From the NCBI GenBank assembly GCA_030490835.1, contig CM059975.1:55109174-55173173 (forward strand): 64,000 nucleotides of DNA, written 5' to 3'. The position numbers and the translations under genes were made by a program. The notes under the pieces are model-generated. The model did no database searches, was not told where the DNA came from, and saw nothing but the letters and a program-made list of their open reading frames with translations. The stretch is from Annona cherimola (lineage: Eukaryota; Streptophyta; Magnoliopsida; Magnoliales; Annonaceae). Below, piece by piece: positions 33,310 through 43,578 of this stretch; the stretch's first letter is position 1, and each line of letters opens with the position of its first letter.

Positions 33310-34537
33310 GCTTGCTTCGGGCAATCATCACAGCCCCAGCCCGACGACGAGGACGAGACAGAGTCCGATTCTTGAGGGAGTCCCGGTCCTTTCTTTTTGC
33401 CTTTCTTTTTGTTTTTTTTTTACTTTTCATTGTATTTTCATTTTTAGTTCATTTTAGGGTCATGCATTGAGGACAATGCATCTCTCAAGTTTGGGGGGTG
33501 TATAATTCTCAACTATAGGTTAGTTTTACATTTTAATTTTCATGTCTTAGTTTATGTTGCATGCATTTCAATTCCAGCTAATGAAAGTTGTCTTTGTTTC
33601 AACTCATCTGATTGTGAAAATATGCAAGGTTGTGATTAATTCTGATTTGAAATTGAATTCATGAAAGAATGGGCAATTCAAATTGAAACCAAGTATAAAG
33701 CAGGTTGAAATTAACATGTGAAAGAATTAAAATGGAATTTCAGAATACATTGTTCTAATTCAATAACAGGCATATCTTTCAAACCATGACGATGAAAACT
33801 GAACTAAATAAAGGCTGACCAAGTACTTCAACGAGTTCAGAAATGATATTATTTCGCAGGAATTACTCAAACATATTCAGTACCCCTAATAAAGCATTAG
33901 AAAAAGAAAAAAGGGGGTGGTTGACCTAAGCTGAGTAATCGGGACTTGGCATCGACAAATGGCAAGGTTTGTATAAAAAAAGCAAAGGAAAATCACAGTA
34001 ACAACGCTTTAAAAAAAATAAAAATTCTCCCTAGATACCTTGAAATATGGTGAGGGGAGCCCAAAAAAAAAACAGATCTCCAGATATCCTAAAATATGGT
34101 GAGGAGAATTTTCGCAATAAGTTTGGGGGGAAAAAGAATATGCAGTTGTTAGAGATTGAATTCAGTGACTTGATACCATTTGCTATAACCAGTGTATGCG
34201 GTTTAATCATTGGTTTGCGTGAGTTCATTGATTTCCTAACCAGTTTTCTAATCGAATGAAAGATTGACGTGCTGAAATATGACTTTGCACTACAAATTTT
34301 AGCATCCACATGTAACTTGGTTTGGAAAGGAAAATTTATGCCTTGTTTGTTTGTATAATGAAGGATTTTTCAGGATGAATTAATCACGACCTTGTGAAAT
34401 GGCTAAGTGGATTGATCAATGCATAACCGGAATCAAAAGAAGTTGATTTTTATTTTTCTGCATACATTCATTCATTCATTTATTCATTCTGTTTGCATGT
34501 GTTGCTCGAGGACTAGCAACATTTAAGTTTGGGGGTA
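33310..34537 (+). promoter_or_regulatory. 3' non-coding region with two stem-loop plus polypurine modules
   Basis: Module 1: inverted repeat TGCATTG-AGGA-CAATGCA (33463-33480) followed by CAAGTTTGGGGGG (33486-33498). Module 2: TGTTGCT-CGAGGACT-AGCAACA (34500-34521) followed by AAGTTTGGGGGTA (34524-34536), which abuts the 3' LTR and is the functional-looking polypurine tract. About 1 kb of AT-rich sequence between them has no gene; the 70-codon frame at 34047-34259 has no features of a protein. Confidence 0.7.
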
Positions 34538-35358
34538 TGATAACTCGTATTTTTATGAGTTATCATGGCCCATTTCAGACTTAATTTGTGTGTTAGTTCA
34601 AGAGATTAGGCTTAGTTTGCACTCTTTTAGCTTAATTTTCATCCGCTTTGCATTTTAGGAGCATTAATTAGTTTTTAGGCAATTTTAGCATTATTTAGGC
34701 ATTTTTAGTTTATTTGTTTAGTTTTTCCATCTTTTGCAGGAAGGACAGGACGTACGTCGGCAGAGTGGACGAGTTGAATGCCAGCTGAGGCATCCAGAAC
34801 AAGAGAGTTGGTGCCTAGGCGCCACCCTACACGCCTTGACCATTTGCAGCACACACAGCTGACAAGAAGGAGCAGTCCAGAGAGTTGGCACCTAGGCACC
34901 ACCCAGGGGTGCCCAGGCGCCACTTCTCTACATGAAATCCAAGTCAGAAGCCACAAATCAGGTGGTGCAGTCCAGGGAGTTGGTGCCTAGGCACCAATGC
35001 AAAAATTCCTAGGGTTTTAGAATGTGTCTAAACTGCTCAGCACATAGAGAGTTGGCGCCCAGGCGCCAATACGCATCCATATGCGAATATTCCAGTGCGT
35101 AAGCTGCGCAAAAAGGGACTTTATATATAGACCCTAGGGGTTCGCACGCGAAAAAGAGGAGAGGAGAGCCGGAGAATGAACTACAGTGCAAGAGAAAGAG
35201 GGAATCAAGATTAAAGCTCGGATTGAAGAAGGAATTCAAGTCCCGTTGGTGGAAACCGCTGGAAAATAGTTTTTCTTATTCTTTCCAATTTTCTTTCTCT
35301 GCCTTATGGATACTTTTTATATCGATGTAGTGGTTGTTAAGGTCATTCCTTTAACATG
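34538..35358 (+). repeat. Athila-type 3' LTR, truncated
   Basis: Begins with a perfect hairpin, TGATAACTC and GAGTTATCA at 34538-34565. It follows the 5' LTR closely up to about 35358, then stops in mid-LTR. It carries extra copies of the GGYGCCTAGGCRCC palindrome (34810, 34887, 34982, 35054) that the 5' LTR lacks. The second half of the LTR is deleted. Confidence 0.85.
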
Positions 35359-36574
35359 CTAGCATTATTTTCCATTCAGAAACTTAGAATCACAACATTT
35401 TTCATAACATTTATCAAAGAAATTTCACAAAATCATCTTGTAAATAAAAGGATCATTTCCAATACATATTTAACTAAGGAATGGCCATCCTTAAATTTAT
35501 TAGAAATAATCGCAGTGTTCACATATAAACAATTAGAGCAAAAGCTGCATTTATGTAAAGAAATTTAGAAAACAAAAATCATTTAGAAATTTGCTTGCTT
35601 ACCTTTGTTTCTTTACCTTTCCAAGTCTACTTTTTCTTTGCCCTTGCCTACATGAGAATAATATAATATTCATACATTTCTTTTGCTTGCATCTAACTTA
35701 GTTTTCCAACCCATTTTCATTAACATACATAATCCATTTGACTTCGCAAGTCATTATGCTTACATAACTCATACTTGTACATTACATCGGCTATTACGCA
35801 TCATAGTTAATCCCATAAGTAGGGTAACCATTCAATCATATAATAATCATCCAATAATTATCCTTTAAAGGTTCATTACCTTCCATACACCATTTTCACT
35901 TATTTTTTTCAAACTTTTACACATCGGTGATCATTTAAGCACACGTTGTCGCCTGAAGCCTCATTAATTAATCCCAAAATTTGAAATTAACATCATGCAT
36001 ATAAACAGCTATATATTCACAAAATTTATCATATTTTCATTCATTTTTGCACAAAATAAAATTACATAAGTCATTTATCACTTATGCATGTTCATATATC
36101 CACGTATGCCCATTTGGCAACGCATATATAATGCATTTCATAAAATTTTCTAAGTCAGCAACTTTGTCCATTTTTCAGCATGATAATCATACTTAATTAC
36201 TGATAAATCTAAAAATTTTCATTCAAATTTATATAAAATCCACACCGTTAAATATTAAAATCTTAATTAAATGAATGTTTTAAGTGGAATTTCATGAAAA
36301 TTATAATTTTTATAGAATCTTTAATTTTGCTATAAAATAGGTCATTTTGTAACAATCTCGAAAATATAAAATTATGACTCAATTCCCTAGAAAATTTTAA
36401 CATGTATTAGCTTATTAATATAATTTGGGAAAATTTATAAAATCATTTAATTGGAAAAATCATAAATATATAACTATAATTATATTTTAAATATGAAGAA
36501 TAAAGTAGACTATCATATTTAGATGAATTAAAATAATATCAACGAATTAATATTTAAATTCGTATTTAAATATA

Positions 36575-38030
36575 TTGCAGGAACACTAGATTTTCATGCC
36601 ACCGGAGCACCTGTTATGGTGCTCCATCCTCCCCAAATCGGTAGCCATGGAAGCAATGGCCGTCCAAGCAATCCGACTCATGGCAGCACGTCCATCTTCC
36701 CCAAAGCGGCAGACCCAGCACACATCAGATATCTAAAATCCAAGAGGAGCCAGTGAAAAGAAAGGAACGACGATTCAGATTCATGTCCCTCAATCAATCA
36801 ATGGCCGAGAAGAACGAACCGCACTCCAGGAAGCCAAGCCGAGCGGGGAATCCTTCTCACCAGAGGAGCTTTGGCAACAGCGGCAGAAACGGCGGCGGCG
36901 CGACCGCCCCTCCGTTTCCTTCTACTACATCTCTGTCCACTAACAGAAGCTCTAGGAAATCTAGCAATGGGCAAGGCGGGCAGCCTAGGACAGGGCCGAT
37001 GAGCGGGAACACCGATTCAGCATCTTCAGCCTGCCGACCGTAGCAACTGGTTGCCTCCTCTTCCTCAGCACTGTTAGTTTCGGCTGCCATCCACTAGTAA
37101 ATCACCATCTTCGGCCCCGTCTCTCCAAACCATGGCAGCAGAACCAAACAGCCCCAATCACCAAGCGTCGTCTACGACTAATTCCAGCAAATGGATTAGC
37201 CTACCCCACACACATCATCACCAAGCAATCCTCTCCCTTGGGTGGGACCCATCTTGTGGGACCCCTAGCAAGGAGGTGGGGCTAAGCAATAAAATTTTCA
37301 TAAAGTGGAGATTTTCTCTTCAATTTGGGTGATGTAAATTTTATTTTGTTGCTTTATGGTTTGTAGTGCTTCGTAGTTGGTAATCTTTAATTTGTAGTTT
37401 TAATTTTTAGATTAGATTTACTGCTTTATTTTATGCTTTGTAATTTTTAGATTAAATTTAATGTAATTCTCTTTCCTGTTTTAATAGTTGAATTTCATAG
37501 CTTTTATTGCTTCCTTAGAATAATTTTAATTAAGTTGTTAGTTAATTATAATTTCTTTTAGCATATTGTCTCCCTTTCTTTTATCTCCAACTCTTCTAAT
37601 CTTTTCTCTCTTCTTTCTCTCTCTTTCTAATTTCTTTCCCTCTCTCTTTCTCTCTCGAATTTCTTCTATTTTCTCTTTTCTTCTCTCTCTCTCTGACGTC
37701 TTTTTCTCTTTCTTCTTTTTCTCTCCAATTTCTTCTATTTTCATTTCTTCTCTCTCTAACGTCTCTTTCTCTCTCTTCTCTCTTATCTCTCTAATTTCTT
37801 CTCCTTTCTTTCTAATTTCTTTTTCTCTAACTTCTTTCTCTCTCTTCTCTATACCCTCTCCTTCTCTTAAAAACAATTCAAAACTACATCGCCTCTCTGT
37901 GGATTCGACCCGACTCACCGTTATTCTACACTATCACCCGTATAGTGGTAGCTTTAATGTGTTTCGGTTAATTTTAATTAAACTGGTGATCACAGTGCTC
38001 TTAACGACAAGCACTTGGTGAGCATCAATT
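36575..38030. other. Unexplained 1.4 kb segment inside the gypsy-D LTR
   Basis: More GC-rich than its surroundings at 36590-37290 and pyrimidine-rich at 37562-37867. A perfect 8-bp hairpin GGAGCACC...GGTGCTCC lies at 36604-36625; on the minus strand it is followed by CTAG then T, which recalls a Helitron 3' end. At the other side TGTGGATTCGACCC (37909-37922 region) recalls the U5 part of Tat/Athila LTRs. Frames of 77-126 codons exist on both strands (for example 36857-37090 minus) without any recognisable domain. Boundaries are approximate. Confidence 0.35.
37562..37867. repeat. Pyrimidine-rich low-complexity tract
   Basis: About 300 bases of TTCTCTCTCT-type sequence with short CTAATTTCTTC repeats. 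The long frames across it on both strands (37538-37918 minus, 37566-38021 plus) are low-complexity artefacts made of Lys/Glu/Arg or Ser/Phe/Leu. Confidence 0.85.
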
Positions 38031-40351
38031 ACCACTTTATTTAGGGTATTTTTATGGAATTTTAATCCACTAATCATAGGTTTCCAAAATAGACACTTTT
38101 GAACCCATTTTTCACACGTTTAACGTGTCTTTCAATACTTAACCCTAAACAGTTTTTATAATTCCTAATTTCCAGCAATTAATCCAACTTTTCCTAGCCC
38201 AAATCTAGGGTATTAATACATATTTACCATCCATAAATGAACTCCTCTCAAAACAGCAATTTTCATGCACATGTTGGGTGTCTTTCTCACCCCAGTTTGC
38301 ATATTCATACCTATGCCCTAAATTCCAGATTTGAGGCAAGGTTAATTCATTCCTTTTGATCATTCAAAGTACCCTAAATTTAAATTAAATTACCCTCTAA
38401 ATCATCCATAATTTTCTTAAGCATAATTTTACAACATACATGTCACAGAAACATGGAAATCGGGTCATATACATCACTTTGCGTCCCATTTTTTCTAAAA
38501 TTCATATCTTAAGCTTAAATCAATATATATATTTCATTAAAACATTATTCATAGCCTAAACATGATACTAATCCAAAACAGCAACTTGTCACTTGCATTT
38601 TGGATTTATCAAGTTAGGTTTTCATCTCATAATCCATTCTAAACTCCATAAATCATTGAAATTCATAGGTATATCTTAATACTCATCCCATATTTGATCA
38701 AATGAAATGTTGAATCACCAATAAAGGAAACTTTATGCATCAAATTCATATCCAAAAATTTGGGGTTTAAAACTTAAAATCAAAAGGTTTAACTCATCAC
38801 ATACACTTACTTTATTGGTGAAACTTAAACCCGAATCACTTGTGCTTGATTTCTCCTCTTTTATACCTTTCTTTTTCCTTCTTTTTTTTCTCCCTTTTTC
38901 TTCCTCCTTGCTGGGATTCCCCTTGGATGTGAGCTACTGTTGAGTGGAGAGCGTGTTTTGCACTTAGAAAATTTTTCCCAACACCTCTTTTCACTTGGTC
39001 GTCCACCACCTTATATAGGACTGGATTTATCCAGCTTGTGGACCCCACTTGGAGCAAGATTTCCACAGGTAGTTCAATGCATTTTTATCCATTAGTGTGT
39101 TGTGTCATTTGTGGCAAAGTAAATTATTTTAACCATTTTTTTAAAAGGTGAAAATCTGCTCAAGATAAGCATCAACATGGTGTCCACTTGCACACGTTCA
39201 CCTAACTGCCCTATTTCCATATTTTTTTCCTTTTTTTAGCAACCATAATTTAAGGGTAATTTATGCACTTAATTAGGAGTTAGTTTAGCTATTAATTTAT
39301 CATTAAAAAATAAAAAAAATTGCAGCAGCAACACCCTTGCACGTCCATGTATATGACCCCATGCTGTCCACCTTTTAACCTTTCAATGTGCAGCTGCCAT
39401 TAACGATTTTTGCAGGAATTTTTCACATGGATAAGTGCACATTTATATATTCCTACATGCTAGCTACTAGGCTCATAAATTATAAAATCAAAAAAATCCA
39501 GCAACAGCTAGTCCCGTCCATGTTTGCCACCTTGCCTATGCCTCTTTGAGCACTCTCTTAGTCCCATAACTCCCAATGTCCTTGCATGGATAATGACCTG
39601 AATTTTGAATTTTAGGGTAATGCAAAAAACACCCTGGATTTAAGCTGCATTGGACACCTATTTTAGCCATTAAAATTTGCATTTAATTCATGTATTAATT
39701 CATGTACTCCATGCCTTTAATGCATGGTACTTTTAGGGTGTAAAGTCAACTGTATACACCTTTTCTAATTCAGGAATTTTTCCAACATAATATGCTTATT
39801 CTAAACCTTCTAAAATTTTAAACTCATAATTTCATTCAACTGTTTCAAATTTCATCTCAATCCGATTTTTCTAGCTCAAGTTATAGCCGTTTGAAGTTAA
39901 CGGTTGAATTTGAAATGTGATCAATTAATCATCACACTAATTTCATCAGGGATTTTCATAACCCAATAATCTCATAAGATCAAGCCCATCATTACCAACT
40001 TTCCTTTCAAATTTCACTTGAATCCGCCTTACAGGCGTTGAGTTATGAATTTTCTAGTATTTTTTCACTTAACTTGATAATTATCCTTTAAATTCTCATA
40101 ATTTATATCAAATAATTTAAAATAATTATTCATGATACATTAATATGTTTCAATCACCATCAAATTACTTTAGTCCCATTGTCACATATCAGCTCATAAT
40201 GATTATTTGAATCAGTATCGCTAATCCTTAGCCCTAATTGCAATAATTTAGCAAAATCACAAAATCATTCAAAATTCAATAAATTCTCACATAAATCACA
40301 TGTAAATGTTCAATGCATACAATTGATTTCTACCTAGTTTGAGGTTTCACA

Positions 40352-40617
40352 TTGCCTAAGCTCCTATGTCCTCATGGACTCCATTTCTAATGCCCTAGCT
40401 CTTTCTATACTAGAGGCATAATCTCTTATTAGTAATGGGGCTAATCCCTCCATTAATTGGGGTCTCAGCCCACGTTGGAACCTCTGTGTCTTATTTTCTG
40501 GCACATTGGCAATCCATGGTACATACCTAACCAAGGAATTGAATCTTGTTGCATATTCAGTCACCGTCATCTTGCCTTGGTAGAGTTTCTCAAACTCTAT
40601 CACTTTTTGGCTCTGTA
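40352..40617 (-). pseudogene. gag: gag fragment of another gypsy copy
   Basis: Minus-strand piece matching the middle of the Tekay-like gag (LQSQKVIEFEKLYQG, TVTEYATRFNSLVRYVPW, ERARALEMESMRT). It is closest to gypsy-C, including the residues MESMRT followed by a stop. It is cut at 40617 by the Athila-like element and at 40352 by the gypsy-D LTR, which probably inserted into it. Confidence 0.9.
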
Positions 40618-40618
40618 A

Positions 40619-40678
40619 GAGCAAGTACAGGCAGCTCAACTCCCACCTTTCATCCAAGAGCAAGTACAGGCAGCTCAA
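40619..40678 (+). repeat. Short direct duplication at the element edge
   Basis: A 21-base unit beginning GAGCAAGTACAGGCAGCTCA occurs at 40619-40639 and again at 40658-40678, separated by 18 bases. It may be a repeat of the gag linker or a footprint of the rearrangement that joined this element to the gypsy fragment. Confidence 0.8.
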
Positions 40679-41344
40679 TGATTTTCCAAACCAAATAATG
40701 ATCCATACTCCAACACCTATAATCCAGGGTGGAGAAATCATCCTAATTTTTCTTGGAAAAATCAAACTCAACACCAAGTTGCAAATCCCCCTACTTCACA
40801 CTTTTCCAAGCTACCAACACAAAATTACTACCAAAATCAACAACCGCAACATAATTTTCAGACTAATGCGTACTCAAAAGGACCACAAATTGAGTCACAA
40901 GTCAATTATTCATCAAACTACCAACCACCGTCTCCAGCTAATGATGTTAACGAGAAGTTTGCAGAATTAAAACAATTTTTCCAACAATTTATATCTAAGT
41001 TGGAAAGTCATGTGGGTCAATCAATATCTAATTTAGAAAACCAGATAGGTCAGATAGCTGAAGCAAACGGAAAAAGAGAGGTAGAACATCTACCTAGTCA
41101 ACTAATACCCAATCCAAGAAATTATCCTCTAGGTTTTCAAAATAAACCAGGTATATTAAAAAACACACAATTTGAAAATGCAAGAGCAATCTCTATGTTA
41201 AGAAGTGGTAAAATCTTAGAAGACCCATATAAATATAGAATTATTAATGAAAATTCTAGTCAAATGAAACAAAAAGAAACTTTAAAAGATGACGAAGAAT
41301 TAGTAGAAACCAAGTTGGGGGGGAAGATAATGGAAAAGAAATAA
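40640..41344 (+). pseudogene. gag: gag C-terminal part of the second Athila-like element
   Basis: A frame without start codon, open until TAA 41342-41344. It shows YSNTYNPGWRNHPNFSWKNQ, a Gln/Asn-rich linker, then FAELKQFFQQFISKLESH, NLENQIGQIAEANGK and ISMLRSGK, the same order as the Athila-type gag at about 29770-30100. A G7 run near 41317 probably shifts the frame out of the following protease. Capsid and knuckle are missing. Confidence 0.85.
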
Positions 41345-41349
41345 TAGAT

Positions 41350-41856
41350 GAAGACCCCGGTAAATATCAACCTGTAGCCCCTTTCCCAAGTGCCTTAAAA
41401 GCGAAATCTGCTAGTAAACAAAAGCTTGCACAAAATGAGGAAATGATGGAATTGTTCAAACAAGTTAATATTAACATTCCTCTTATTGATGCTATCAAAC
41501 ATGTTCCAGCCTATGCAAAATTCTTAAAAGACCTTTGCACTCAAAAGAGACAACCTCGTTCTGCTCCTCAAAAGATCATGCTTCCAGTAGAGGCGAGTGC
41601 AGCAATTTTGGATAAACTTCCACAGAAATTACAAGATCCTAGTACTCCACTTATTTCTTGTGACAAAGGCGGAATAACATTTGATAAAGCACTTTTAGAC
41701 CTTGGGGCTAGTGTTAATCTCTTACCCACTTCTGTTTATGAAAAATTTAACATGGGAGAATTAAAACCTACTTCAGTCATTTTACAACTTGCAGACAGAT
41801 CAGTAAAAACCCCACGAGGACTTATTGAAGATGTTATAATAAAAATTAATGATTGT
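41350..41856 (+). pseudogene. Protease of the second Athila-like element, first part
   Basis: Begins with a Pro/Lys lead-in, then ELFKQVNINIPLIDAIKHVP and the catalytic LDLGASVNLLP near 41695-41730, then LQLADRSVKTPRG. It is interrupted at 41856 by copia-2 and continues in frame at 49508. ATTGT at 41852-41856 is the target duplication. Confidence 0.9.
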
Positions 41857-43530
41857 TGTTGGAAATATGTGGAAAACAAGCTAAATCTATGTTTTGATGA
41901 TTAACAAATCAATTTGAGTAAGTCTTGGCTACTAACATGTTTGTGGAAGTGATTAAGGCATATACATTTGAAGAAAGTAGAGCATGGAAGGCCAAGTCGT
42001 TCCCCAAGTCGACCCCAACATCGACTTCAAAGAGCCAAATCCGTCCAGAGTTGAAATGGGAAGAAGAGCAGGTGAAGTCGCAGGCCAAGTCGACTCCACT
42101 TGCGACTTGGGAAGCCAAGTCGCAAACGAAGTCGACTCCAGCATCGACTTCACATGCCAAAATCACTCCAGAGTTGAATTTGGGAGAGAAAGATACCGAA
42201 GTCGCAGTCGAAGTCGACTCCAGTTGCGACTTGGGTGAAGTCGCAGACGAAGTCGACCCCAAGTGTGACTTGAGTTTTTCAAAGATCAAAGATGCAGATT
42301 CAAGCTCATTTTTTGAGATCAACTGGAGTTTTCTCAAAACCAAATCAAGAGAACAAGATCATTATCAACGTGAGTCTCTCAAGTCCAAGACAAAGCCTCA
42401 AACATATTTGAAGATGAAGAAACTCAAGTCATGAAGACCAGTATCAAAAGCGAGAAGGATGAATCAAAAATAAGTTCTTCAAGATTCACAAAGACTACAA
42501 ATATGTGAAGCCATTCCAGAATAAAATGATCAAAGAAAGAAGCCAAGCAAGCTAAGAAGAAGATAATAATCCAAAGGGAAATGAAGGAACCAAGCATTCC
42601 AAGTTTTCAAGTTCATCAAGCTTCCTGCCGAGGTGAAGTCGCACACCGAAGTCGACTCCACCTGCGACTTGGGTCAAGTCGATGCCAAAGTCGACCCAGC
42701 CTGGAACTTGAAGTCGCTACGGAAAGGCGAAGTCGCACCCGAAGTCGACTCCATCTGCGACTTGGGCGAAGTCGCATCCGAAGTCGACTCCGCTTGCGAC
42801 TTGGGTCGCAACGGTCGGAAATTATTCAAACGTTGGCGCATTAAATGCTCGCCACCTACCTTGAAACGTTCGGATTCCCTCCACAATTATAAAAGGGAGT
42901 CATTGTGGACGAGGGAAGAGGTAGAGAATCATTAAGTGTGCTTAACTCCCATCTACAAGAGCTTCAAAGAGATCAAGCCATTCAAAGAAGAAGAACTTTG
43001 CTTCAAACTACAAGAGCTCAACTTCCTAATCTTCGAAGCCAATAATACGAGTTCTTCTCTGCGCCAAATTGCTGCTACACATCTGTAAAGTGTAGATTCT
43101 TTTGTTATCTCTTTTGTTTGTGTTGAACTTGATTTAGTTTGAGGAACTAAGATCAAGTGAAGGCAAAGTAGTGTGTGGTTGGAGTGGAACTCATCACCTA
43201 CTTGTGCTGAGATTTGTTGAAGCCCCCTAGAGCTGGAATCTAGAAGAGAGCAGTGGCTCTAATTGTATTTGAAGAATACAATAGTGGAACCCAAGTCACA
43301 AGGAGTGTGAGCTTGGAAGAGTGGAGTAGGGAGGTTGCTCGAACCACTATAAAAATCTTGTGTGCTTGATTTATATTTCTGCTCTCTACATTATAATTGT
43401 TTTCAACTTCATTTCTTCTATCAAGGGGATTAAACTTTCAAGGGGTTAAGTTTTTAAGTTACCAAAGAAATTTTTAAGAACCCAATTCACCCCTCCCCTC
43501 TTGGGTTTTGCCATTAACTCGGGGCCAACA
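41857..43530 (+). repeat. copia-2 5' LTR
   Basis: TGTTGG to CCAACA. AAGTCGAC repeat clusters at about 41995-42272 and 42635-42812, TATA box at 42888-42895. Overall related to copia-1 but with several internal differences and length changes, so it is a separate LTR subfamily. Confidence 0.96.
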
Positions 43531-43532
43531 AG

Positions 43533-43544
43533 TTGTATCAGAGC
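43533..43544 (+). promoter_or_regulatory. Primer-binding site of copia-2
   Basis: TTGTATCAGAGC, one base off the initiator tRNA-Met complement (TGG changed to TTG), two bases after the LTR. Confidence 0.85.
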
Positions 43545-43578
43545 AGGTCTTTGAGTTAAACCAAAGAGATCCAATCAT

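Larger units (their letters stand above)
27019..35358 (+). mobile_element. Athila-type element without RT or integrase
   Basis: 5' LTR 27019-28487, tRNA-Asp-type primer site, gag, protease, a promoter-like internal region, a second ORF, polypurine tract and a truncated 3' LTR (34538-35358). Protease is followed within about 170 codons by the sequence GGAGGCAACCC (31320-31332), a motif seen just after pol in Athila/Tat elements, so the RT-RNase H-integrase block is missing. It is inserted in ORF-X of gypsy-D. The right end was deleted together with flanking gypsy-D sequence, so a target duplication cannot be seen. Confidence 0.82.
24218..40351 (-). mobile_element. gypsy-D: Tekay/Del-like Ty3/gypsy element, inverted, nested
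   Basis: Read on the minus strand: LTR from 40351 to 35359, then (after an inserted Athila-type element) ORF-X, gag and protease, cut at 24218 where it meets gypsy-A tail to tail. Its LTR begins TGTGAAACC, unlike gypsy-A, and its gag differs in many residues, so it is a different copy and not simply the inverted half of gypsy-A. RT, RNase H, integrase and the 3' LTR are absent. The end of the LTR, the primer site and the start of ORF-X are missing next to the truncated Athila 3' LTR. Confidence 0.8.
35359..40351 (-). repeat. gypsy-D 5' LTR, end truncated, with an internal insert
   Basis: On the minus strand it starts TGTGAAACC at 40351, has the shared U3 motif at 40053-40000, a TATATAA at 39017-39011, the purine-rich leader around 38900, a splice-donor-like AAG|GTAAGCAAGC with GT at 35602-35601, and the GGATGGCCATTCC motif near 35490. 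The last part of the LTR is missing at 35359. The segment 36575-38030 does not fit and is listed separately. No genes are seen. Confidence 0.72.

Noticed and set aside
36753..37332. Small host gene candidates (frames of 66-96 codons)
   Set aside because: No homology recognised, no splice structure, compositionally biased, and located in an unexplained insert within an LTR.
37538..38021. Frames of 126 and 151 codons on opposite strands
   Set aside because: Pure low-complexity translation of the CT-rich tract.
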